From NCBI GenBank assembly GCA_018715885.1, contig DVKT01000056.1, positions 1 to 15,006 of the forward strand: 15,006 nucleotides of DNA, read 5' to 3'. The position numbers were made by a program, and so were the translations under genes. Origin of the DNA: Caccoplasma intestinavium. GTDB taxonomy: Bacteria > Bacteroidota > Bacteroidia > Bacteroidales > UBA11471. The notes under the pieces were generated by a model. That model was not told the DNA's origin. It saw nothing but the letters and a program-made list of their open reading frames with translations, and searched no databases. Every line of letters starts with the position of its first letter. The first letter of the stretch is position 1. Below, one piece after another: positions 7,931-14,440 of the stretch.

Positions 7931-9301
7931 ATGACCGAATTAATCAGAAAAAAACTCAATGACAGTCCCATAGCCCGTTGGACGGCTATGTTTATCGTAT
8001 CATTTACCATGATGTGCGGCTATTTTATCACCGATGTGATGGCGTCGCTCGAAGTTATGTGTACAACGCCCGTTGCCGACGGCGGTTTGGGTTGGAGCAG
8101 CTCGGAGTACGGCTTCTTCTCGGGCGCATACGGTTATATCAATGTTTTCTTGCTGATGCTTTTCTTCGGCGGTATTATTCTCGATAAGTGCGGAATTCGT
8201 TTTACGGGAGTCATGAGTTCATCTCTTATGTTGGGTGGAGCTTTGCTCAAATGGTATGCTTTGGCAACCGATTTCGGCGATGCTACATTTATGGGCTATC
8301 ACCTTCAAGTCGTTTTGGCCAGTTTGGGGTTTGCCGTTTTCGGTATGGGCGCCGAAATTACGGGAATTACAGTATCAAAGGTCATCATCAAGTGGTTTAC
8401 CGGCCATGAAGTTGCGTTGGCTATGGGGTTGCAGGTAGCGATGGCCCGTATCGGTACGGCTGTGGCGTTGGCGTGTAGCTTGCCTATGGCGAGAGCAATG
8501 CATAGTGTTTCTTATCCGGTACTATTCGGTGCGCTTTGCCTGTGTGTAGGTTTGGTGGCATACTTGGTATATTGTGTCATGGATAAGAAACTCGACCAGT
8601 CTGTCGAAGCGGTCAGCGAGGAAAAGGAAGAAGGTTTCCAGCTGAAAGATCTGAAACTGATTTTTACCAACAAAGGCTTTTGGCTGATTACCTTGTTGTG
8701 CCTGATGTTCTATGCCGGGGTGTTCCCGTTCTTGAAATTCGCCACGAAGCTGATGATTGCCAAATATCATGTAGAACCCGAAATGGCAGGACTTATTCCT
8801 GCCATGTTGCCGTTCGGTACGATTTTGTTGACTCCGGTTTTCGGAACTCTTTATGACCGCATTGGTAAAGGAGCTACGCTTATGCTTATTGGATCGGTCA
8901 TGTTGACGATCGTTCATCTTTTATTTGCATTGCCTATTTTGCCTACGTGGTGGTTTGCTATCGTAATAATGGTTGTTTTAGGTATTGCCTTTTCTTTGGT
9001 GCCTTCGGCTTTGTGGCCCAGTGTACCTAAGATTATTCCTATGAAACAGCTCGGATCGGCTTATGCGACGATATTCTATATTCAGAATATAGGCCTCTCT
9101 ATGGTACCGGTACTTATCGGCTGGGTCATTGAGACCTATTCGACACATGTCGATGGAGCAGGTGTTGTAACGTATGATTATACGATACCTATGCTTATTT
9201 TCGCCACCTTTGGGATTGTGGCTATATTTATTTCTCTCTGGCTGAAAAGAGAAGATGCCCGTTCGCATTATGGTCTTGAAGACCCGAATATGAAAAAGTA
9301 A
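7931..9301 (+). CDS. MFS transporter, substrate unknown
   Basis: This is an inner-membrane secondary transporter of the major facilitator superfamily, 456 residues with about 12 hydrophobic segments in two halves. The halves are separated by a charged cytoplasmic loop near residues 219-240 (KKLDQSVEAVSEEKEEG). The MFS signature G-x3-D-x2-G-x-R is seen after TM2 (GIILDKCGIRFTG) and in related form in the second half (GTLYDRIGKGATLML). The N-terminus is short and cytoplasmic, with no signal peptide. Its general look, including GKGATLML and the TM1 region, reminds me of bacterial relatives of the MFSD1 dipeptide carriers, but this is recall only; an anion or sugar carrier is possible. A near-match -7 box (TGTGTTTG, 7901-7908) lies just after the rlmD terminator. 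No terminator is seen before the phosphoesterase gene 92 bp downstream. Confidence 0.88.
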   Translation: MTELIRKKLNDSPIARWTAMFIVSFTMMCGYFITDVMASLEVMCTTPVADGGLGWSSSEYGFFSGAYGYINVFLLMLFFGGIILDKCGIRFTGVMSSSLMLGGALLKWYALATDFGDATFMGYHLQVVLASLGFAVFGMGAEITGITVSKVIIKWFTGHEVALAMGLQVAMARIGTAVALACSLPMARAMHSVSYPVLFGALCLCVGLVAYLVYCVMDKKLDQSVEAVSEEKEEGFQLKDLKLIFTNKGFWLITLLCLMFYAGVFPFLKFATKLMIAKYHVEPEMAGLIPAMLPFGTILLTPVFGTLYDRIGKGATLMLIGSVMLTIVHLLFALPILPTWWFAIVIMVVLGIAFSLVPSALWPSVPKIIPMKQLGSAYATIFYIQNIGLSMVPVLIGWVIETYSTHVDGAGVVTYDYTIPMLIFATFGIVAIFISLWLKREDARSHYGLEDPNMKK

Positions 9302-9393
9302 ATGTTTTTCATATTCAACAAAATCGTTTGAGAGTGGAAATGTAATGTAGAGACAAGATAATTTGTTTAATCATTGTTAGACTGTAATAGGAT

Positions 9394-10590
9394 ATGAAGT
9401 TTTATTTTCTGCCCATGCTTGTCGGATTGCTTTTTATCATCGGTCCCGATATTTGGATTTATTTGAAAATTCGTAACCGACTTGTTAATAGGTATTTGCG
9501 ATTGATCTATTGGCTGCCGGCAGTTTTCTTTGTTTTGTTTTTTGTCGGTATGCGGTTTTTCTCGAACGATCTTCCTGATTATAAGTTCATGGCTCGCATT
9601 ACGTGGATATTATGGCTTTTCGCCCTTATATATATCCCTAAGGTCATATATACGATTTTCGATGTGGTCGGTCGTGCGATGATCGGGTTCTGTAAAACGT
9701 TCGGTTTATGGCTTTCTCGTATCGGTGCGGGTATTGCTGTTATGCTGGTTGTTTTGTTTGTGTATGCAGCCTTTATCGGTCGCACTCGGGTACATGTAAA
9801 AGAGGTGGATTTGGCGTATCGGGATCTGCCCGAGCAACTCGACGGTTTTAAGATCGTACAATTTTCCGATTTGCATATCGGGAATTGGGGCGATTATACC
9901 CGGGTTATGCGCAAAGCTGTGGAGTTGATCGATGATTGTCGGGCTGATATGGTGGTTTTTACCGGAGACTTTGTCAATAATTTCTCGTCGGAGATTACAC
10001 CAGAGATTGTAGATATATTTGCCTCTATGGATATGCCCCGTTATGGGAAATATGCTGTTTTAGGGAATCATGATTATGGCGATTATTCTCGATGGAGAAC
10101 ACCCGAAGAAAAAAATATAAATCTGAATCGAACGAAAAGCGGCATCGAAGAATGTGGATTTGATTTATTGTTGAACAATTCGCGCACGATTGCGGTCGGA
10201 GACACTTCTTTCTTGTTGGTGGGAGTAGAGAACACCGGCAAACCGCCTTTCCGGCAGTACGGAAATCTGCCGTTGGCTATATCTGGAGTTGATTCGACAT
10301 TGTTTACCGTACTGCTTTCTCACGATGCTTCACATTGGAGACAGGAAGTGTTGGGGCATCGGTTTATCGACTTGACGCTTTCGGGGCATACTCATGCGGC
10401 ACAATGCGGTATTTCTTGGGGAAAATTGCATTGGTCGCCTTCGTCATGGATATATGAGGAGTGGGAAGGTCTTTATCGAGAAAATGAACAATTACTTTAT
10501 GTCAATCGCGGATTGGGTTATGTCGGGATTCCCATGCGCATAGGTATGGAACCCGAAATTACCTGCTTTACCTTGAAGCGTTCCCGATAA
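9394..10590 (+). CDS. Membrane-anchored metallophosphoesterase (YkuE-like)
   Basis: This is a calcineurin-like phosphoesterase of 398 residues. The N-terminal 130 residues hold about four hydrophobic segments (roughly 3-22, 35-55, 66-90 and 105-128). The catalytic domain then follows, probably facing the periplasm. The dinuclear metal-site motifs are complete: FSDLHIG (Asp159, His161), TGDFVNN (Asp192), GNHDY (Asn225, His226), LSHDASHW (His310) and SGHTHAAQ (His332, His334). Members with this layout include YkuE-type proteins and UDP-2,3-diacylglucosamine or phospholipid phosphoesterases, but the substrate cannot be told from sequence. It lies 92 bp after the MFS gene with no terminator between them, so co-transcription is possible. 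It ends before a large hairpin shared with the converging operon. The family call is firm, the role is not. Confidence 0.9.
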   Translation: MKFYFLPMLVGLLFIIGPDIWIYLKIRNRLVNRYLRLIYWLPAVFFVLFFVGMRFFSNDLPDYKFMARITWILWLFALIYIPKVIYTIFDVVGRAMIGFCKTFGLWLSRIGAGIAVMLVVLFVYAAFIGRTRVHVKEVDLAYRDLPEQLDGFKIVQFSDLHIGNWGDYTRVMRKAVELIDDCRADMVVFTGDFVNNFSSEITPEIVDIFASMDMPRYGKYAVLGNHDYGDYSRWRTPEEKNINLNRTKSGIEECGFDLLLNNSRTIAVGDTSFLLVGVENTGKPPFRQYGNLPLAISGVDSTLFTVLLSHDASHWRQEVLGHRFIDLTLSGHTHAAQCGISWGKLHWSPSSWIYEEWEGLYRENEQLLYVNRGLGYVGIPMRIGMEPEITCFTLKRSR

Positions 10591-10604
10591 ATAAATCGTT
10601 TTTG

Positions 10605-10659
10605 AATCAAACAACTACGGCCAAATCTATTTTTAAGATTTGGCCGTAGTTGTTTGATT
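10605..10659. terminator. 24-bp perfect hairpin between convergent genes
   Basis: A perfect 24-bp inverted repeat (10605-10628 and 10636-10659) with a 7-nt AT loop lies between the phosphoesterase stop and the end of the minus-strand operon (10671). It is placed to end both transcripts. Neither side has a strong T run (only TT then GGG on plus, CAAAAACG on minus), so it may act through its long stem or simply protect 3' ends. Confidence 0.75.
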
Positions 10660-10670
10660 TTGGGAGAAGA

Positions 10671-10919
10671 TTATTCCTGATCTTTCGGCGTGTTTTCTTG
10701 CTGGGAAAGGATTTTATTATTCCTCTCTTTCATTTCTTTGCGGTATTTTTCCCTACGTTTCAGTACAAATCGCAGCAGTACGATGACAAGAATGTTGGCT
10801 GCTAACATGCCGATAAATTCCCAACGATTTCCGTCGAACTGATTCCAGCCCCATACGGCCATGACAATGGTGTATATAAATAATAATAGTGGGATAAGAT
10901 CGTATTTCTTTATTTTCAT
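10671..10919 (-). CDS. Small two-TM membrane protein, function unknown
   Basis: This 82-residue protein has two predicted transmembrane helices (about 8-25, LLLFIYTIVMAVWG, and 35-53, EFIGMLAANILVIVLLRF). A highly charged C-terminal tail follows (RREKYRKEMKERNNK) that could form a short cytoplasmic coiled coil. I do not recognise a named family. It is the last gene of the operon, 10 bp after the exonuclease, with the same strand and similar composition, which supports it being real. The ATG at 10919 is the only sensible start. It ends close to the convergent hairpin. Confidence 0.7.
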   Translation of the reverse strand: MKIKKYDLIPLLLFIYTIVMAVWGWNQFDGNRWEFIGMLAANILVIVLLRFVLKRREKYRKEMKERNNKILSQQENTPKDQE

Positions 10920-10929
10920 GGTGATGACG

Positions 10930-11574
10930 TTATTTCTGGATAAAACGTTTTTCGATTCCTTTCAGTTGGGGAGTTTGGAATATTTTCCGATATTCAGTGG
11001 GAAGAGGTTCTCCTTTGAGGGCTTTGTAGATATGGAGGCAGGCCCACGCATCGGTTGCTGCGTAGAGTTGTTGGGCGTTTGTCAATTCCGGAGCTTCCCA
11101 GTTGGATAGTTGTTGTGTTTTTGAAATTTTTCTCCCGAAAAGAAGTGCATAAATTTTTTGTAAGCTCATTTCTTCGATGCCGAATGCTGTCGCATATTGT
11201 TGCAACTCGATGTAGTGGTGCGGGATTATCGGCAACAGGCGACGCAATCCCGCGAAATCGTCTTTCAATGACAATCCGATTTTCAGAGTGCCGGTCGACT
11301 CGAGAATCTGTTTTATGGCGTGGATATTGTTTATTCGGCATATTCTGAACAAGTAGCATGTATCCCATGTCGATATTTGCACGAGGGCAACGTTGTGCAT
11401 GATACCTTTTCTGAAAGAGGGTCGGGTCTCGGTATCGATACCGACCACAGTCTCGTTCATGAGGCTTTCTGCTGCCGTGTATGCTTCGTTTTCGGTATTG
11501 ACGGTTACTATTTTCCCGGGAAATTTGATAACTTCCAATGCAGCCAGATTTTCAGCGTTGATTTGAGATGTCAT
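10930..11574 (-). CDS. DEDDy 3'-5' exonuclease domain protein (RNase D-like)
   Basis: This single-domain 3'-5' exonuclease (214 residues from this start) is related to the exonuclease domains of RNase D, WRN and DNA polymerase I. It is expected to trim RNA or DNA ends with two metal ions. Visible motifs are Exo I GIDTETRPSF (Asp47, Glu49), Exo II GLSLKDDFAGL (Asp106) and Exo III YAATDAW (Tyr171, Asp175), giving a full DEDDy set. There is no HRDC domain, so it is much shorter than true RNase D (about 375 residues). The frame opens with an ATG at 11598 that overlaps the upstream gene by 10 bp. I chose the second ATG at 11574 because it leaves a normal 14-bp gap and drops eight residues without family resemblance. 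RNA versus DNA preference is not visible. Confidence 0.88.
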   Translation of the reverse strand: MTSQINAENLAALEVIKFPGKIVTVNTENEAYTAAESLMNETVVGIDTETRPSFRKGIMHNVALVQISTWDTCYLFRICRINNIHAIKQILESTGTLKIGLSLKDDFAGLRRLLPIIPHHYIELQQYATAFGIEEMSLQKIYALLFGRKISKTQQLSNWEAPELTNAQQLYAATDAWACLHIYKALKGEPLPTEYRKIFQTPQLKGIEKRFIQK

Positions 11575-11588
11575 ATCGGGAAAGGTGG

Positions 11589-12236
11589 TTATAACCAACG
11601 ATCGGCATCTTCTTCATCGTCGAGCCATGCCGATTGTCTTTTTTGATAGAAATTATCTTCTTCGTCATCGCGATGGTGGGAATGACGATGTCCGCATTCG
11701 CAATCATAGTCATTGTCCAAGTCGTCCAGAGAATAGTAGATGCGGTGCAGTGCGGCAAGAGCATTCAGCAGTTTGGAGCCCCAGTAACTCGAAAATTCCT
11801 CTCTGCATTCGGTAAGGGCTACCCGCATGGTATCTTCATTTTCGGTACGATAAGCTGCGATGCAATCTTTTACGGCCTGATATATATCGGCCATATCCTC
11901 GGCGATGCTGGCACCCAATGGTAAGTCGCTGTATTTCATTTCATCGCTTTGTACGACAAGATAAGCATCGTTTTCACCCATCAGACGGCCTATATTTTCA
12001 CGTAAAAATTCGTAATCGTCTTCGGTTACGAAATGTTCCGGAGTGTCGAGATAATCTTCATTTTCATCGTCGATGGGAAGGAGTGTCGCTTTGAGATAAA
12101 GCAACGGCAGTAATTTGATGGAGGTAGAAGCGAACTCCTCTTGGGTGAGTTCTTGTACCCGTTCGAGGAACGCACAGAATTCGACACCTACGGTAACGAA
12201 TTCGACGCTGTTTTTTGCGTATATATATTTGTCCAT
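11589..12236 (-). CDS. DUF5063 domain-containing protein
   Basis: This 215-residue soluble, acidic protein matches, as I recall it, the Bacteroidetes DUF5063 family of unknown function (opening YAKNSVEFVTVGVEFCAFLE, later SIKLLPLLYLKATLLP). The body appears all-alpha. Near the C-terminus (residues 179-194) is CECGHRHSHHRDDEED, rich in Cys, His and acidic residues, which could bind a metal. A second acidic stretch (LDDEEDADRW) lies close to the end. There is no signal peptide or membrane segment. It starts two bases after nadD and slightly overlaps, or closely precedes, the exonuclease gene, so it is co-transcribed with both. The pairing with an exonuclease suggests a partner role, but that is inference. 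Confidence 0.82.
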   Translation of the reverse strand: MDKYIYAKNSVEFVTVGVEFCAFLERVQELTQEEFASTSIKLLPLLYLKATLLPIDDENEDYLDTPEHFVTEDDYEFLRENIGRLMGENDAYLVVQSDEMKYSDLPLGASIAEDMADIYQAVKDCIAAYRTENEDTMRVALTECREEFSSYWGSKLLNALAALHRIYYSLDDLDNDYDCECGHRHSHHRDDEEDNFYQKRQSAWLDDEEDADRWL

Positions 12237-12238
12237 AT

Positions 12239-12826
12239 TTACTTGGGATTTTGATATAGATTGTGTTTTACGATGTAATCGTGTACCGGAAGGGGAAGAT
12301 ATTTTTCTGTTGATTGACCGGTTGCGATAAGGTCCCGTATTTCCGTAGAAGAAATTTCCATCATGGGTGCATGTGTAAGGTGTACGGTAGGAGGGAGTAT
12401 CGTTGTTTCGACCGGAAATCCCGGGCGCGGGTATATATATATCGGATAATTTTCAATGATCTCATCATGAGATTTCCAACGGTCGAAAATTTTCCAATTA
12501 TCCGATCCGATGAGCAGGCATAATTCTGTATGTGTATATTGCTTTTTGAGAGTTAGCAAGGTTGTGATGGTATATGACGGACGGGGTAAATGCATCTCTA
12601 TATCGCAATAGCGGAACGTCGGTTCGTTCTCGATGGCAAGTTTTGTCATGTCGGCTCTTATCTCGTCATCGAGCAATCCGATTTGTGGTTTCAGCGGATT
12701 TTGGGGAGATACGATGAACCATATTTCATCGAACTTCTCTTTTTCGACCATATAGCGGGCAATGGCGATATGCCCGTTATGTATGGGATTGAAAGACCCT
12801 GAGAATATACCCACCTTCTTGCTCAT
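12239..12826 (-). CDS. nadD: Nicotinate-nucleotide adenylyltransferase
   Basis: NadD joins ATP and nicotinate mononucleotide to give deamido-NAD and PPi, a step in NAD synthesis shared by the de novo and Preiss-Handler routes. The nucleotidyltransferase motif GSFNPIHNGH (residues 10-19) and the second signature ISSTEIR (158-164) are intact, and 195 residues is the normal family length. It sits 12 bp after gmk and 2 bp before the DUF5063 gene, inside one operon. The initiating ATG at 12826 places the first beta strand (KVGIFSGSF) directly at the N-terminus, as in known NadD proteins. Nothing unusual is seen. Confidence 0.96.
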   Translation of the reverse strand: MSKKVGIFSGSFNPIHNGHIAIARYMVEKEKFDEIWFIVSPQNPLKPQIGLLDDEIRADMTKLAIENEPTFRYCDIEMHLPRPSYTITTLLTLKKQYTHTELCLLIGSDNWKIFDRWKSHDEIIENYPIYIYPRPGFPVETTILPPTVHLTHAPMMEISSTEIRDLIATGQSTEKYLPLPVHDYIVKHNLYQNPK

Positions 12827-12838
12827 GGCGTTGCAACC

Positions 12839-13408
12839 TTACTTGTCCAAAAATTTCTTTATGATTTGCAAGACTTCCTGTTCGGCTGTGGATAGATCGT
12901 CATTGACGACAATCCGGTCGAACTTCGGTGCGAAGCCCATTTCATATTCGGCTTTGGCAAGGCGACTTTCGATTACTTCGGGTGCATCAGTGGCGCGACT
13001 TGTCAGCCGTCGGCGAAGTTCTTCGATTCCAGGCGGTTGGATAAATATTGACAATGCCCGTTCCCCATAAAACCGTTTGATATTGACACCGCCTACGACA
13101 TCGACGTCGAAAATAACATTTTTCCCGGCAGAGGTCAGCCGTTCGACCTCACTTTTCAATGTCCCGTAAAATTTGTCTGTGTACACCTCTTCGTATTCCA
13201 GAAAGTCGCCGGCGGAGATACGGCGGCGAAATTCGTCGGGGGTGAGAAAGTAATATTCGACTCCGTTTTTTTCTTCTCCTCGCGGGGCTCTCGATGTTGC
13301 CGAGATAGAGAATGCCAAATTCAGATTCTGGGTGAGCAGGTAATTGATGATGGTCGATTTTCCCGAACCCGATGGGGCAGAAAAGATAATGAGTTTTCCC
13401 GGTTGCAT
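12839..13408 (-). CDS. gmk: Guanylate kinase
   Basis: Gmk phosphorylates GMP (and dGMP) to GDP with ATP in the cytoplasm, feeding GTP and dGTP pools and recycling GMP from RNA turnover. The P-loop APSGSGKST (residues 11-19), the GMP-binding segment SATSRAPRGEEKNGVEYYF (36-54, Arg40 and Arg43) and the later DVDVVGG are all present. Length is 189 residues, close to the usual 190-210. It follows yicC by only 4 bp, so translation may be coupled. The yicC-gmk pairing is widespread in bacteria. No oddity is seen. Confidence 0.97.
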   Translation of the reverse strand: MQPGKLIIFSAPSGSGKSTIINYLLTQNLNLAFSISATSRAPRGEEKNGVEYYFLTPDEFRRRISAGDFLEYEEVYTDKFYGTLKSEVERLTSAGKNVIFDVDVVGGVNIKRFYGERALSIFIQPPGIEELRRRLTSRATDAPEVIESRLAKAEYEMGFAPKFDRIVVNDDLSTAEQEVLQIIKKFLDK

Positions 13409-13412
13409 GGTA

Positions 13413-14288
13413 TCACATTACGTTGAGGATTTGTTCTTTGATTTGTTCGAGTTCGTCTTTCATGCGGACGACGATTTTTTGAAGTTCGGCATGATTGGCC
13501 TTTGATCCCATCGTGTTTACTTCCCGGCCGATTTCCTGACTGATGAAACCCAGCTTTTTCCCTTGTCCGTAATGACCATCCATCGTTTCCATAAAATATT
13601 TCAGATGATTGTCGAGGCGGTTTTTTTCTTCATTTATATCAAGTTTTTCGATATAAAAAATCATCTCTTGCTCCATGCGGTTTTTATCGTAATCGAAGTT
13701 ATCGATTTTTTCAAGAGCATCGATGATGCGGGACTTTATTTTCTCGGTTCGCTCTTTTTCGAAGGGGGCGACTTCGGTCAGCAGATGTGCGATATTCCCG
13801 ATTTTTTGAGTAAACAATTTTTGCAGCATGAGGCCTTCTTGGGCACGGAATTCTATAAGATGGCCGATGGCGTCTTCTATTGCTTTTTTTACGGCGAGAC
13901 TTTCATCTTCCGATGCTTCTATCGTTTCGTTTTTCAATGCGTCGGGTAGGCGCAACAACGTTTGCAACCAGTCTGCCGGTTCGGGAATTTGCAGCGATAC
14001 CGTCATGGCTTTCAGCCGTTCATAATAATTCTTGATGATATCGGTATTGAATTCGGCATTGCAATCTGCCGAAACTTTGTTTTCTACTTGTATCGAAAAA
14101 TCGACTTTGCCTCGTTCGAGCCGGCGAGCTATTTCGCTGCGTATATCCATTTCCAACTCTTTATATATTTGAGGTATGCGCATGGATAGGTCGAGCTGCT
14201 TACTGTTCAGCGACTTGATTTCGACTGTGATTTTTCGGTGTGGAAGTTCGACAATGGATTTGCCGAAACCTGTCATGGAATATATCAT
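13413..14288 (-). CDS. yicC: YicC family endoribonuclease-like protein
   Basis: This is a YicC/YloC family protein (291 residues). E. coli YicC has been linked to endonucleolytic RNA decay, including of the RyhB small RNA; the role in Bacteroidetes is not known. The start MIYSMTGFGKS is the family hallmark. The C-terminal DUF1732-type region has RLDNHLKYF, QEIGREVNTMGSKAN (about 254-268) and the closing ELEQIKEQILNV. The middle is rich in Glu/Lys helices that would form the oligomeric channel of the family. It is the first gene of the six-gene minus-strand operon, with a promoter just 20 bp upstream and gmk 4 bp downstream. Confidence 0.94.
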   Translation of the reverse strand: MIYSMTGFGKSIVELPHRKITVEIKSLNSKQLDLSMRIPQIYKELEMDIRSEIARRLERGKVDFSIQVENKVSADCNAEFNTDIIKNYYERLKAMTVSLQIPEPADWLQTLLRLPDALKNETIEASEDESLAVKKAIEDAIGHLIEFRAQEGLMLQKLFTQKIGNIAHLLTEVAPFEKERTEKIKSRIIDALEKIDNFDYDKNRMEQEMIFYIEKLDINEEKNRLDNHLKYFMETMDGHYGQGKKLGFISQEIGREVNTMGSKANHAELQKIVVRMKDELEQIKEQILNVM

Positions 14289-14307
14289 ATCAGTGGGTTT
14301 ATTTTTG

Positions 14308-14338
14308 CAAAATTAATTTTTATTCTGCGGATATACAA
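14308..14338 (-). promoter_or_regulatory. Bacteroidetes-type promoter of the yicC-gmk-nadD operon
   Basis: On the minus strand the box TAATTTTG (14315 to 14308) fits TAnnTTTG. A TTG (14338 to 14336) lies 20 nt upstream at the -33 position. The start would fall near 14300-14302, giving an unusually short leader of about 12-14 nt before the ATG at 14288. No other promoter of this quality was seen further down the operon. Confidence 0.68.
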
Positions 14339-14386
14339 GTGTGTATAAGAAAACTCGAATGGCTCTTTGTGAAAAAGCCGGAGAGC

Positions 14387-14421
14387 AAAAAAGGACATCG
14401 GCCGGAATTCCGGCCGATGTC
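14387..14421 (-). terminator. Palindromic terminator of the threonine ammonia-lyase gene
   Basis: A perfect 28-bp palindrome (14394-14421) forms a 12-bp GC-rich stem (GACATCGGCCGG) with an AATT loop. On the minus strand it is followed by CC and six T (complement of 14387-14392). It lies 19 bp after the stop codon. It ends about 50 bp before the yicC promoter and would insulate that operon. Confidence 0.88.
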
Positions 14422-14440
14422 TATAAAGTTTTTTTATCAT

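Noticed and set aside
14394..14421. Palindrome as an insertion-sequence end or attachment site
   Set aside because: There is no transposase, integrase or target duplication nearby, and the T6 tail right after a gene end fits a terminator better.
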